A DNA stretch of 64,000 nucleotides from Plenodomus lindquistii (GCA_025504975.1 JANUWI010000014.1:558001-622000), one strand, 5' to 3'. Positions 20,691 to 30,973 are shown, counted from the stretch's first letter. Notes: a model not told the origin generated them from the letters alone. Made by a program: numbers and translations.

Positions 20691-22322
20691 ATGGTTGCAG
20701 CAATGGAGGCATGGCCCAATACATCTGGGTTCGACACCAGCTACGAAGAGCATGATCCCGTTGAACTCGTCGTCAAAGGCGAGATTCCACGTTATGCTGC
20801 AGGCGTCTTGTATCGGACAGGTCCACTCGGATACAAAGCAGAGACGGACGATGGAAAGACCTGGAGTGCCAGACATTGGTTCGATGGCTTCAGCGGGATC
20901 CATCGTTTCCAAATCGATTTCCCAGACGCCAATGGTCCTGCAAAGGTACAGTATCGGTCACGCCGTACTGTGGACGAGTACCTTGAGATCGTCCGCAAGA
21001 CAGGCAGGGTCGATTGCACTACATTTGGACCCACACGCGACCCCTGTGATTCGTACTTCAAAAAGGTCTCATCAATGTTTACATCCGCCCGCGATACAGC
21101 CAACGTTGGTGTCACCCTTTCCATCAACATGCCCGGCGGCGGCTTTCAGGAGCCCATGATCAACGGCCACACCAACAGTGTAGTAACGCTACATGCCAAG
21201 ACCGACTCCTCACAGCTCAAGAAGATCGATCCTGAGACATTAGAACCACTAGGTCTCGCAGGTCAGAGTAGCCTTCATCCCGACCTCAAGGGCGCCTTCT
21301 CTGCTGCCCACGCGAAAGCGGATCCCAAAACCGGCGACGTCTTCAACTTCAACCTCGACTTCGGCCGCAAATGCACATATCGTATCTTCCGCTCTTCTCC
21401 CGCCACTGGCAAGACTGAGATCTTAGCAACCTTCATCGGCACACCGACATACATTCACTCCATCTTCCTGTCCGAAAACCACGTCATCCTCTGCACATGG
21501 AGCAGCTACATCGCTAAGGTGGGACTCCCGATCTTGCTTCACAAGAATGTTGCGCAAGCTATCGCACCTTTTGACCCAAACATCGATGCCACATGGTATG
21601 TCGTCGATCGCACGCATGGCAAAGGCCTCGTCGCCACATATACAAGCAAGCCCTTCTTTTGCTTCCACAGCGTAAACGCGTGGGAAGAGCCCTCACCCTC
21701 AGATCCCAGTAAAACAGACATCATCACCGAGCTCAGCATGTTCGAAAACAACGACGTCATTACACGCTTCTACTACGAAAACATCGTGTCTTCTGTCACC
21801 GGTCCTGAATGCTTCCAAGGCGAGAATCGAAAGAGTAGTTTACCAATGCAGGCCCAATTTCGTCTTCCGCACGTCAACCTCGGCAAGGGGGTTCAGACGC
21901 CGAGAAAAGCGGGACTGATCTTCCAAGCACCAAAGGCCATATCAATGGAACTTCCCACCATCAACCCCCGTTACCTCACACACCGCCACCGCTTCACATA
22001 CGGGTGTGCAGACCGCTTGAAGTCGAGTTTCATGGACGGCATTGTCAAGTTCGATAACGTCACCCAGACCTCAATTTTCTGGGAAACAGAGGGGCATACA
22101 CCCGGTGAGCCAATTTTTGTAGCAGACCCCGAGAGAACGGAGGAAGACGATGGCGTGGTTTTGAGTGTAGTACTCGATGGGTTCGAGGAGAAGAGCTATC
22201 TGCTTGTACTTGGTGCGAGAGATTTGAAGGAGTTGGGGAGAGCGGAGATGAGGGGGCCGATGGGGTTTGGGTTTCATGGAGCGTTTAAGGCGGACGGACG
22301 GGGTTATGCTGGCGATATATGA
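20691..22322 (+). CDS. Carotenoid oxygenase family enzyme (RPE65/CCD type)
   Basis: Single-exon, 543 residues, the usual size for the family. These non-haem iron enzymes cleave carotenoids or stilbene-type double bonds with O2. The four iron-binding histidines are all seen: SAAHAK (His207), TYIHSIF (His256), CFHSVNA (His326) and GFHGAF (His529). Other family landmarks are GVLYRTGPLGYK near the N-terminus, HWFDGFSGIHRF, GHTNSVVTLH, and PGEPIFVADP in the last blade. No signal or membrane segment, so probably cytosolic or peripheral. Whether it makes retinal (CarX type), cleaves torulene (CarT/CAO-2 type) or stilbenes (CAO-1 type) cannot be decided here. No carotenoid synthesis genes adjoin it. 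Confidence 0.92.
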   Translation: MVAAMEAWPNTSGFDTSYEEHDPVELVVKGEIPRYAAGVLYRTGPLGYKAETDDGKTWSARHWFDGFSGIHRFQIDFPDANGPAKVQYRSRRTVDEYLEIVRKTGRVDCTTFGPTRDPCDSYFKKVSSMFTSARDTANVGVTLSINMPGGGFQEPMINGHTNSVVTLHAKTDSSQLKKIDPETLEPLGLAGQSSLHPDLKGAFSAAHAKADPKTGDVFNFNLDFGRKCTYRIFRSSPATGKTEILATFIGTPTYIHSIFLSENHVILCTWSSYIAKVGLPILLHKNVAQAIAPFDPNIDATWYVVDRTHGKGLVATYTSKPFFCFHSVNAWEEPSPSDPSKTDIITELSMFENNDVITRFYYENIVSSVTGPECFQGENRKSSLPMQAQFRLPHVNLGKGVQTPRKAGLIFQAPKAISMELPTINPRYLTHRHRFTYGCADRLKSSFMDGIVKFDNVTQTSIFWETEGHTPGEPIFVADPERTEEDDGVVLSVVLDGFEEKSYLLVLGARDLKELGRAEMRGPMGFGFHGAFKADGRGYAGDI

Positions 22323-23100
22323 GGGGTGGGTAGAGGCACTGAGCTCTTCAGTTGGAAGGAGTATTATACTTGAGAATTTAAAGGTAATTTTAGCGATCAC
22401 CGGCTTCAGCAGAATTATACATGAGACGTTTACATCCATATATGCAGTTATCCAATGAGAAAATCTTGCTTTGAGTTTTACTCACTTACCCCAGCCGCTT
22501 TCCAAGTCTATGACTCCTGACATATAGTCGGAATTACCGTCTTCATCCTATCTAGACCTTCATCGTCAAAACCGCAAATTGCTTAGATTATTCGCGAGCA
22601 CCGGAGCCACATGAACGGACCAAGACTATAGATTCATGTGAGGTTGAGATAGGTTTCTCAGGATGCACAATGTATTTTTTGGAACATGAGCTATTGTGAA
22701 GGGAGAGAAAATACTCGAAATTGGTCATCAAGCGGGTCATGTTCATCGTTGCTGTCGCCGACATTATGTTGAGGTGAAAGATGGCTTCGATGGGGGAATT
22801 AGCTAAGCTTACACTGTCCAGGTTCAATGAGGTAGGGTAGTGAGAGGGTAATCTTGAGAGAAAGACTGTAAATAGGCAATGGTCAAGACTGTACGTGGGT
22901 AATGCTCAGAACCGTCCATAGTTAATGCTCAAGGCTCTTCACTAGATCGTGTGCGAGTTCCCATCGCAACACAATGGTTGAGGAAGTGTTCGTGCAGCGC
23001 GTTTAATAGAAGGATCTCATTATCTTCCTTCTCTCTCTCCTTGTGTAGCACTCAACTCACCCAAGCTCATCAGCAACTCGAGTGATCAACAGCAACCACG
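22323..23100. other. Intergenic, RING gene 1 promoter
   Basis: No gene. Contains three or four imperfect 23-bp direct repeats (listed separately) about 160-230 bases before the RING gene. Confidence 0.5.
22875..22943 (+). repeat. Three imperfect 23-bp direct repeats
   Basis: Units 22875-22897, 22898-22920 and 22921-22943 share the core GG/GTTAATGCTCAAG-like sequence with substitutions and no gaps. A degenerate fourth unit begins near 22849 (GGTAATCTTGAGAG). They lie upstream of the RING gene starting at 23101 and could be regulatory. Confidence 0.6.
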
Positions 23101-23730
23101 ATGGCGCAGGACTACAACTCGCTGTCCGACATGAAGAAGGCACACAAACTCCTTCTCTTCGTTCGGGACAACGATCATCTCAAAGAACTATGTCACACTC
23201 TTCTTGAGCTGGACACTAGTGGTGTTGAGCAATTTCTCGACGTCGCAGTCACGAACCTCCCAGATGATCACTACACCAAGCACGACAACGAGTGTGTCAT
23301 CTGTTACTGTGCTGAAGAGGCAAAGCCACCTGCAGGTTCCGAGCTCAACGGCGTATCTAAACATGCGATTGTCAAGACCAACGACTGCAACCACGTCTAC
23401 CACAAGGTATGCTTGGGTATCTGGCTCATCTCTGAGCGTACTCGTGAACCGGACACTGGAGCGGGTACTTGCCCCATGTGTCGCGGCGTACTCATCACGA
23501 ACGTCAAGCACAAGCATCCACGGACCGATAACCTGCTATACCGCATAGGCGCCCGTATCTCCACCATGCAGGAGCGATTGGCCGAGATATCTGGTGATCA
23601 TCCTCACTTGACGACTTGCCGCAGGATAGTCTCTGCCTGGGAGGAATCTTACAGTATCTACCTTGCTTACGTAAACCAGCATTTGTCGGATGAGCTCTTC
23701 CAGGTCGGACCTTTGTTCGCCCAGGAGTAG
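23101..23730 (+). CDS. Small RING-H2 finger protein 1 (probable E3 ligase)
   Basis: Single exon, 209 residues, no intron needed. RING-H2 core from about residue 65: CVIC, a 25-residue insertion-containing loop, then C-N-H-V-Y-H-K-V-C, L-G-I-W, and CPMC. Zinc ligands C-C-C-H-H-C-C-C are in order. N- and C-terminal parts are helical and unfamiliar; no membrane segment. RING-H2 proteins usually act as ubiquitin E3 ligases with E2s. Strong motif-level resemblance to the next gene (PDD-Y, E-C-x-I-C, I-V-K-T, H-V-(Y/F)-H-K-V-C-L, W-L-(I/V)-S, G-T-C-P) shows a tandem duplication. Confidence 0.85.
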   Translation: MAQDYNSLSDMKKAHKLLLFVRDNDHLKELCHTLLELDTSGVEQFLDVAVTNLPDDHYTKHDNECVICYCAEEAKPPAGSELNGVSKHAIVKTNDCNHVYHKVCLGIWLISERTREPDTGAGTCPMCRGVLITNVKHKHPRTDNLLYRIGARISTMQERLAEISGDHPHLTTCRRIVSAWEESYSIYLAYVNQHLSDELFQVGPLFAQE

Positions 23731-24556
23731 ACGCCTACTTGCACTGGTCTCGAGATTAGCGATCGCCATTAACACAGAAGGTTTACACGATTACGTGGCG
23801 TTTACCTACACGTAGTGAGGTTTACGTCCAAGTTCGATAAACCGAAACTGTGTCATGTTCATTTCATTTACAGGTTGGGAACATTCAGGATAGATACATA
23901 GCAGTACATTCCAATTGATTTGATTTCCCATAATTTTTCAGGCCAAAACTAAGCGTGAGATGTAATGTCTTTGATCTACAGCCGTATGCAATGCTAATCA
24001 CGAACTTCTGTGTTGACACCATGTCATTTATTTCGCTGCATTGCCAATCGTGCTTCTTTCTACTTTGTGCAGAACTTGAACAAATGGGTGACTTCCACTC
24101 CCATCCCCATCGTGGTGGTTCTTTCTGTATGGAGAGGAATCGCGAGGAATCGCGAGGAATCGCACTACGACAGACTTGCGCCAGCTATGACATGAAACAA
24201 ACTTCACGTTCGTACGCTGTATCATTCTTCCGATTGAGACATCCTGAGCACCGTACCAGATTTCAGCGCATTGTAAAGTGGAATAAGGTGATCATGTGTA
24301 CGCACAAGGTTTTGGGACTCTTCCAAAACACTGTCAATACACAATGGCCTCACCACATAACGATTATGTTTCGCTCTTTAAATCTATATAAACGAGCGCA
24401 AAAACTTCCTCCGTCTCTCCAAACTCATCTGCGTGGCTGATTCACTTCCAAGTCCCAATTCATTCTTCGTTTGCGGATACTTAAGGCATCAAGACACCAT
24501 CGTCACAACATCCACCCGAAGCGTCGACAATCACAATTTCCTCGAGATACCTCACC
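23731..24556. other. Intergenic, RING gene 2 promoter
   Basis: No gene. A triple 10-bp repeat lies at 24136-24165 and a TATATAAA element at 24385-24392, about 165 bases before the RING gene 2 start. Confidence 0.45.
24136..24165 (+). repeat. Triple 10-bp tandem repeat
   Basis: GAGGAATCGC occurs three times in perfect tandem. It sits in the non-coding space before RING gene 2. Confidence 0.9.
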
Positions 24557-25114
24557 ATGTCTGCCCAAGGAGCGAGCCTGGTCTCCATTCTTCGCGAAGT
24601 AATATCTCTTGAGCAAATGGTTTACCACATGCGCGGACATGACTGGTCTTGCATCCAATGCTTCTCCTTCAATGAAGTCACTACCCTACCAGATGATTAC
24701 TTCCCCAGTAATGAACTCGAGTGCGATATTTGCGGGGAAGGAAAAGAGTCTGATGTTGATAAAGTCAAATACCGCCGCCTGCATATACCATTTACTGAAT
24801 CCATGACTGTAATCAAGACCGATGTTTGCGGACATGTCTTCCACAAAGTCTGCCTGCATGTCTGGCTCGTGTCTTTGCTGAGCGGATATCAGCCGGAATC
24901 TCGACCCGGTACCTGCCCGACATGTCGTTGCGAGCTACTCGCTGACGGAACATATGTACCTGTGCGGACATTGAGGCTAATGAGATCAAACATCGCACGT
25001 GCGGATGATCTACTCGCTGCATACGCGGATGAGCAGAATATCACTAGCTCCATTCGCAGAAGGTTGGCTCTTGTGAAACGGGCGTACGATGAATTCCGGG
25101 ATCCAATTCCATGA
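24557..25114 (+). CDS. Small RING-H2 finger protein 2, tandem paralogue
   Basis: Single exon, 185 residues. RING ligands run C-D-I-C at about residue 57, then VCGHVFHKVCLHVWL, and TCPTCRCELL, with a charged 25-residue loop between the first two pairs as in RING gene 1. The C-terminal 60 residues are helical (RADDLLAAYADEQN). Probable ubiquitin ligase; no partner can be named. A good TATA box lies upstream. Same strand and same layout as gene 1, 0.8 kb away, so a tandem duplicate that has diverged strongly outside the RING. Confidence 0.85.
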   Translation: MSAQGASLVSILREVISLEQMVYHMRGHDWSCIQCFSFNEVTTLPDDYFPSNELECDICGEGKESDVDKVKYRRLHIPFTESMTVIKTDVCGHVFHKVCLHVWLVSLLSGYQPESRPGTCPTCRCELLADGTYVPVRTLRLMRSNIARADDLLAAYADEQNITSSIRRRLALVKRAYDEFRDPIP

Positions 25115-25875
25115 TGAAAGTCGCAAATACTACTTGATAAGGGCTGGCCTGCGGCCGCGGCTCTTCGGTTCTTTTGAACTGACAGCAATTGACTTTGGAA
25201 TCTGACATTTTGATGGTCGCATGTAGACCGAACGCGTACTGGAGTTTAACAATGGAATCATTCAAAATCACTTCTCACCGCATATCTGATCGTGATTTCG
25301 ACGTGGTAACTAACTAATGGTGCGCCTATGCTACAGGATGTAAGGCGAGTGAAGTCCGACAGATCACCGAGACCTAGTGCATCATCTACAAGTCATGGCA
25401 TGTCCAGCCCTCACCCTGGCTCGGGTGCTTAGGGAAATTCTGATGAGAAACGCGCAGTAAAAACTTTCAAAACGATACTGGACAGGGCCCTGAAGTTGCT
25501 GAACAAGCCGTATTGTGGGCTGTGAGCAGTGATCCAGCCACTCAACTGCCAAAACAGCTGAATTTTGCGCTAGGCAACCGAACCCGGAGACTGTATATCC
25601 TTGCATGTGTAGAAGGATAAAATCGCAATACATCAATCAATGGTGAACGTCTCATCTTGTACTTGTATTGCGCATTGAGCATGAAGGATCCAATGAAACT
25701 GCATGATTTCGGCGATAGTTCGGCTCTGGACGGTCCTGAGGGAACATATATCGAGTGTAGAAGTATAAACAAGACGATAATGTAGTAACAGGAAGCACTT
25801 ACCTATAATAACTGTTTCATCACCATTCACACACTCACTCGGTCCCCTTACTGTAGCTTTCTCCTCCACCTCGAA
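25115..25875. other. Intergenic, no feature seen
   Basis: No coding frame of good quality; the last 80 bases may be the promoter of the small frame at 25876. Confidence 0.4.
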
Positions 25876-26115
25876 ATGGCAACAAACTCATCCTCGACTT
25901 CTGAGCATCCAAAGCCCTCTGCGATCACCGTCACAAAATCACTGCAAGGACACCAACATCATGCACTCAGCACAAAGTCGCTCAAGGCGGCTCTCAAGAA
26001 GCCCTTTCAAGGATGGTCGATGGATCTAATGCGCGCGAGAGACGACGACGACGACGACTACAACTTTGCGAGCGGTGCGCGGCGGGGCGCTGGAGATTTC
26101 CGAAATGATCGATAA
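25876..26115 (+). CDS. Possible small acidic-run protein
   Basis: 79 codons starting from an ATG with a fair context. There is a Ser/Thr/Pro-rich start, a Lys-rich middle and a run of five or six Asp encoded by GAC repeats (near 26041-26058). No family recognised. It may be a real small gene or a chance frame; splicing to something downstream was not found. Confidence 0.3.
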   Translation: MATNSSSTSEHPKPSAITVTKSLQGHQHHALSTKSLKAALKKPFQGWSMDLMRARDDDDDDYNFASGARRGAGDFRNDR

Positions 26116-27160
26116 GCTGGAAAGAAGATGCCATGGGAGAGGCATGTGAAGCTGTTACTGAGCCTGTGACGTCGAGGGAACGATTGGATGTCATCCAAGA
26201 TTCAACGCGGAAGGTCGAAGGTCGAAGATCTATTTTCGGATGCAAGCCGAAAATCAGTTACACAGTCAGGAACAATGTAGGAAGATCGTTTCACAGTACA
26301 ACATTGAAAGCATGGGTTAGAAATGCACCGGATCGTTTGTGGTGTTATTGGTACGGTCGCGTCCCGTCACGCGTAGAGACGAAGTGGCGCTTTGCGTTAT
26401 CCCGAGGCCCACCCTTTTGTAATCGTGTGTACAATACAACTGTACACACCTCGCAATCACACCGGCCGAGACTGAGTAAAAAAATCCAACACCATTTCTA
26501 CATTTCGAATCGAGGTCCCTGGCGTCCATGGGTTCTTTACCGGTGTTTCACTGCACCGTGTATGTGTTAGCCGAAGGCGGCCAACTGGATCGGCTGCTAC
26601 ACAGAATTGGCGACACACATTTCACAAGCTTTCGATTGCTCCTTATTTCTTACTGTGCATGTTTAAGGTTGACTGGATACTACCAAGAAGAATCCGTTAA
26701 GACGATCTGACCTGTGATGTCGCCAGTGCAACTCACGGAACTCAGTGCCTTCATCGTCACGCTGTTGGCGTAACGACATGTCCCTGTAATGACCCTCAGC
26801 CACTCATTCACGGTTTGATGTTCGCTTGCATGCGAGTTAATTTTATGGGTCCTTTGCCGAGATGGCATTTTGGTTGTCAGCCTCTAGCTAGGCTGCATCC
26901 AGATTCGGTGCCGCCTGTCTAGGCCCTTAATTCGACACATTCAGTCTGTGCGATCTGTAAGGCCGCCTCTGGTGCCTGGTGCGCTGTTCAGGCCCTGACG
27001 ATGATCCTGGTTCTTTTGTGTGATAAGTAGACGTAGCATCCGCTTTTTTTCGTGAACTCGTCGTTGTCAAATACCAGATCTGTCGTACCAAAGTCAATCA
27101 TTCAGCAAAGTCATATACCACCCTATTTTCTAATTCCCTAATAACACCGTCAATCTCGCG
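26116..27160. other. Intergenic, one short hairpin
   Basis: No gene supported. GTGTGTAC and its exact complement GTACACAC, 9 bases apart, form a possible hairpin near 26425-26450. The final 150 bases are probably the promoter of the secreted protein gene. Confidence 0.4.
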
Positions 27161-27964
27161 ATGTCTTCATTCTTCGCAACAACACTATTTGCCTCATCTG
27201 TGGCAGCTCAACTGACCACATCAATCTGGCTTCCTGGCGCCGCGTTCGCAGACGTCGCTTTCCTAGGATCCGTCATTTCGCAGAGTGGCGACAAGACCGT
27301 TCTCTCGCTCGATTTTGCAGGCTCTTCCGCCAGCCAAAACGAATACTACTCCGAGGTGCCGCCCACGGTCACCATAGGAGGCGCAACATTCGCAGCCTAC
27401 ACAGCAACTGCAGTCGACCTGTTCGGAGAAGACGATACGACTGTTACCATCTCACTCGGCTGCGAACGCGCCAACGTTCGAGCTGTTCCCACGTGCACCA
27501 TGTCCACAGCTGGATTCTCCCAGATCTATAGTCAACTTTGCGCAGCAATCCCGACCGACGCGCCTGCGTCATCAGCCGACAGCGATGCCTTTTGTACCGA
27601 GTATAGCGATGCGACTACAGTAGAAACGTTGACACTGAGTGGCGACTCGCAATATTACATCAACAACTTTGCCCTGACCATCACCGCTGGAACCGACAAG
27701 TTGAGCGCGGCTGCATCGGCTACTGCTAACGGTGCTTCGTCTACTGCATCTGGATCTACTGCGGCTGGATCTGCTGCATCTCGCTCGGCTGCGCCAGCCT
27801 CAGGTTCTACGTCTAGTTCCGGACTTCCTACAAACACTGGTTCTGCGAGCGCATCAGCAGCTTCCGTAGCACCATCGTCGTTAACCGGAGCTGCTGCACC
27901 CATGAGGACAATGGTTCCTGCATTGGCTGGTATGGGTGCCGCCGCTGCAGCTTTCTTCATGTAA
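27161..27964 (+). CDS. Secreted GPI-anchor-type surface protein
   Basis: Single exon, 267 residues. Signal peptide (MSSFFATTLFASSVAAQ), a globular domain of about 170 residues with paired cysteines (CERANVRAVPTC, QLC, FC), then a low-complexity Ala/Ser/Gly/Thr linker of about 65 residues, and a C-terminal hydrophobic segment (ALAGMGAAAAAFFM) typical for GPI attachment. Many similar proteins occur on ascomycete cell walls; function is unknown. Confident as a secreted protein, unnamed family. Confidence 0.8.
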   Translation: MSSFFATTLFASSVAAQLTTSIWLPGAAFADVAFLGSVISQSGDKTVLSLDFAGSSASQNEYYSEVPPTVTIGGATFAAYTATAVDLFGEDDTTVTISLGCERANVRAVPTCTMSTAGFSQIYSQLCAAIPTDAPASSADSDAFCTEYSDATTVETLTLSGDSQYYINNFALTITAGTDKLSAAASATANGASSTASGSTAAGSAASRSAAPASGSTSSSGLPTNTGSASASAASVAPSSLTGAAAPMRTMVPALAGMGAAAAAFFM

Positions 27965-28262
27965 ACTCTGTAAGGTCAGCATCGTGTACTACCTAATATC
28001 GGATCGTCACGCGTGACGTTCTTCACTTACCAATATACCCTCTCCACGTCACACAATTATCTTTCGATTTCTGCTCCATTCGCTCTATCGTACATGCGCA
28101 CATCTATATGCGCTGTTCCTATTGTACATTTCCCAACTTTGTGAATCAAATTTCTAGGGGTAGTATGGGGTAGATACTTCGGCATAAGCCATTATTGTCC
28201 ACCCTGCCCCACCCAATCATCGTCCAAACCGTTGCTCATCCTTCTCTAAACTGTACCTTTTT
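27965..28262. other. Intergenic between convergent genes
   Basis: Short 3' regions; nothing else is seen. Confidence 0.5.
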
Positions 28263-28733
28263 TCATAACAGACATACCATGCGCTTGCCCTTCTCGCCGA
28301 AACACGCCTTACCCGCCTCATCCGTCATCACCGACCCGCAGTACACATGGCCCTCGCAATCACTTCGCTTGCAACACCAACGCATAATTTCCTTACCACC
28401 CTTTTCGCGAAAATAGCAGCCATTATCACACACCGTAGCACCAGTTTGTAAGTGCTTGCAGCGCAGTTCCGGGGTGAAGAGGTAGGATTTGATGGTAATG
28501 GTCTTCACCGGCAGGCTGCTGAGGTGCTTGGGCTCGAAGCAGTCGAGGTTAGGATTAATGTCGTCTGGAAGTATCATGTAGTTGGAGCCGGTATTGGTGA
28601 GCACAACAGGCTGGCGTGTAAGGAACGAAGGGAGCCAGCGCGGTGGTGGGCGCGGGGGGTCGTAGACGGTGAGGGTGTAACGGGTAGTATGGGCTTCGGT
28701 GAGGCCGACGGGGTCGAAGAATTGTTCTGGCAT
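28263..28733 (-). CDS. Cysteine-rich hypothetical protein
   Basis: The likely start at 28733 (MPEQFFDPVGL) gives 156 residues; the frame stays open upstream with another ATG at 28775. The last 70 residues hold nine cysteines in a spaced pattern (RC, VCDNGC, WCCKRSDC, YC, AC, VC), preceded by a Pro/Arg-rich N-terminal half. It resembles a small zinc-binding or disulfide domain, but no family is recognised and no signal peptide is visible. It lies just downstream of RING gene 3 on the same strand. Confidence 0.55.
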   Translation of the reverse strand: MPEQFFDPVGLTEAHTTRYTLTVYDPPRPPPRWLPSFLTRQPVVLTNTGSNYMILPDDINPNLDCFEPKHLSSLPVKTITIKSYLFTPELRCKHLQTGATVCDNGCYFREKGGKEIMRWCCKRSDCEGHVYCGSVMTDEAGKACFGEKGKRMVCLL

Positions 28734-29045
28734 TGTCGCAGTGGGCTGTTGGTTATTGGGTTGTGGGTATTTCATCACTGGAGGAGTTAGGTAAATTGCA
28801 TAGCAAAGTGTGGACAAAGGCTTTGTGAAGGGCTGGTCACTAGCAAGTGTTAGAGACAAACGACGGATTGTGTGAGACAGTGACTTCACAGTGCTGTCAG
28901 GAGAACACGACTGCAGAGAACACGAAAATACATTGTCACTACGGTACCCAGGAGACTACGATGAACAACGCGACAACACCAGAAATATCATACAGCACCC
29001 GGACGATTACAGCGAGGACCACCGACCCGCCTTCTATGCCATAGT

Positions 29046-29477
29046 CTACTGTGCTGATACTGACTCACTCATATCATCCTCTGCCTCAAGTGGAGCAGAA
29101 TCTGTATCAGACTCCAAAATGTCTTCATACAAGTGGAAGTTCCACCAAGCGGCAAGCATGACATTCTCGATCTCCTCACCGGATTGAAGGAGCTCCGAAG
29201 CACCCTCCCACTCTTCATCTTCGACCACATGAGCTGCGAAGACGACCTCGCGACAGTAAGGGCAAGAGCAGTCGCGGCAGTCCTGGTCTTGCTGCTCGAA
29301 CCATGTGTTCAAGCAGCCGACGTGGAAGACATGTCCGCAAGGAGTGGACAAGACGGCACCAGAGGTGGGCTCGAAGCAGATGGGGCAGGGATCTTCGCTG
29401 CCCTTGAAGTGGTCTAGAGGCAGGCTCTCGAAGGTGGTAGTAGTGGTGGCGGTAGTGGCAGTGGTGGTAGTGGCCAT
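29046..29477 (-). CDS. Small RING-H2 finger protein 3
   Basis: Single exon, 143 residues. Begins with a Thr/Ala run, then the RING from about residue 31: CPIC, CGHVFHVGCLNTWF and CPYC, a classic C3H2C3 finger with a short extra Cys/Asp loop (DCRDC). The tail is acidic with a Trp pair (AAWWNF). Probable ubiquitin ligase. A long GT microsatellite lies just upstream of the start, in the presumed 5' UTR. Confidence 0.85.
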   Translation of the reverse strand: MATTTTATTATTTTTFESLPLDHFKGSEDPCPICFEPTSGAVLSTPCGHVFHVGCLNTWFEQQDQDCRDCSCPYCREVVFAAHVVEDEEWEGASELLQSGEEIENVMLAAWWNFHLYEDILESDTDSAPLEAEDDMSESVSAQ

Positions 29478-29510
29478 TGTGAAATTGTGAAGAAGATGTT
29501 GTGTTAAGAG

Positions 29511-29555
<45 letters not shown>

Positions 29556-30250
29556 ACTGTGATAATAGTGTAGGATAGAAGGAATGGAGACAAGGCGGTG
29601 ATGAAGCGACTTAAAAGGGCAAAGAGATCAATATGTGTGTGAGAATATATTCCTCTCAACCTATATTTGATGTGAACAGCCTGCTCGAAAGCAACCAATA
29701 CTCTGGAGACGCACCTCAATATTGACCAAAGGACCAATTGGAATAGGGAAAAATATATTGTCAGCCTACTTCTGCTCCCTACTTCAAGTTGCTCCACGCT
29801 ACTACTGGATTAGGTAGTGATGGTGCACATTCTCAAGCTCCACGGTCTCCAGAGTCCCTGACCTGTACCGTAGAAACTAGCAATACAGAACTGAGCTAGG
29901 GTTGAGCGAACTGCTGGATGCAAGTAATACGGGTATCTACGCTTAGGCGATGATGTCTCGTGAAGCAGGATTGGCCAGTACGCCATGCGCTAGCCATAAG
30001 CTTACCTTTCTATCGCCAATCTCTACGGTACATACAAAACATGTTGGAGATATGAGGCATTGGTCTTGCTAGTGCGCTGCTGTACCTGAATTTCCTTGTG
30101 CCCTTGCCCGGACCCGAGAAATAGCGTTCCATTTCAGGCGACGACTGTACACCGCGCACCATCATGTTGGCCAGTTATCTGCTCTGGCGTATCCAGATTT
30201 AGGCATGCACTAAGCGAGTGCGCTCGCTAACTCGAATTCAGTGTGGCTGT
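29478..30250. other. Intergenic with microsatellite
   Basis: Contains the GT repeat at 29512-29553 and otherwise no gene. Confidence 0.5.
29512..29553 (+). repeat. (GT)n microsatellite
   Basis: About 21 perfect GT units, 35 bases upstream of the minus-strand RING gene 3 start. Length is likely polymorphic between strains. Confidence 0.97.
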
Positions 30251-30973
30251 TCATGACACTTCTGCAGAACCAAAGAGCGAGTTGAACATCAAACTCGGAC
30301 CCAGGATGCTCATGGCCGTTCCCACTAGCGATCTCGAAGCCCGTAGTCTGCGAGGGTTCGTGATTTCGGCGCTAAAATTTGCAGACACAACGGTAGCGAG
30401 GGTGTTCATAGTGACCACCGTGTCCGATGCTGTTGATGAAGAAGACGCGTTGATGGCTTTCTGGTTCATGGCGTGTGAGCTCGGACCGTCGAGGGCTTCT
30501 AGGGCGGAAGTGCATGCATTGTCGTAGACCGCGAGACCGTCGCAACGATCTTCAACATCTGTAACCGATGTGGATTCGGTAAGCATGATTGCGCGACTCT
30601 CAAGGTCCGAATCAGCGGCACCAACAGCGAGGGTGATGTTGATTCTGGGAACGGACGCGAGCAAGGCACAGAGTTTGATCATACTCATAATCGGATCAGG
30701 CTTCTCAGGGCGAGCCTTAGGTCTCGCATCCAACTTGGATGGAAAGACATGTGCTTTGTGACCGTTCCTAGGCATAGTGATGGGGTTCCGGCTCAAGGCA
30801 CGTACTTTAGGCACAGGATCAGTGTCCCTAGCAGCCCAATTAGTACAATGAACTATGTATGGAGCATACTGCGAAATGCTTTGCACAAACGGACACGTCT
30901 TCGAAAGTATCTCAGAGTAGCTGCTAAGAGGGATACAATCTGAGGAGGGCAAAGTGTGGGTGACAGTAGGCAA
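30251..30973 (-). CDS. Hypothetical protein, probably multi-exon
   Basis: Open frame of 240 codons. Splice-like signals suggest a real gene with introns: an acceptor CCTCCTCAG before 30943 with donor GTAAGT near 30983, and a GTACGT donor / CCTAG acceptor pair near 30807-30770. The central part contains a hydrophobic segment (MIKLCALLASVPRINITLAVG) and a C-terminal hydrophobic stretch (LVGTAMSILGPSLMF). No family recognised. Boundaries are approximate and the start is unknown. Confidence 0.35.
   Translation of the reverse strand: MPTVTHTLPSSDCIPLSSYSEILSKTCPFVQSISQYAPYIVHCTNWAARDTDPVPKVRALSRNPITMPRNGHKAHVFPSKLDARPKARPEKPDPIMSMIKLCALLASVPRINITLAVGAADSDLESRAIMLTESTSVTDVEDRCDGLAVYDNACTSALEALDGPSSHAMNQKAINASSSSTASDTVVTMNTLATVVSANFSAEITNPRRLRASRSLVGTAMSILGPSLMFNSLFGSAEVS

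Noticed and set aside
20691..22322. Carotenoid oxygenase considered as part of a carotenoid gene cluster
   Set aside because: No phytoene synthase, desaturase or opsin gene lies in the window.
22875..22943. Repeats considered as a CRISPR-like array
   Set aside because: Units are directly adjacent without spacers, imperfect, and the genome is eukaryotic.
29512..29553. GT tract considered as telomere-like or Z-DNA regulatory element
   Set aside because: A simple microsatellite explains it; no TTAGGG-type repeats are present.
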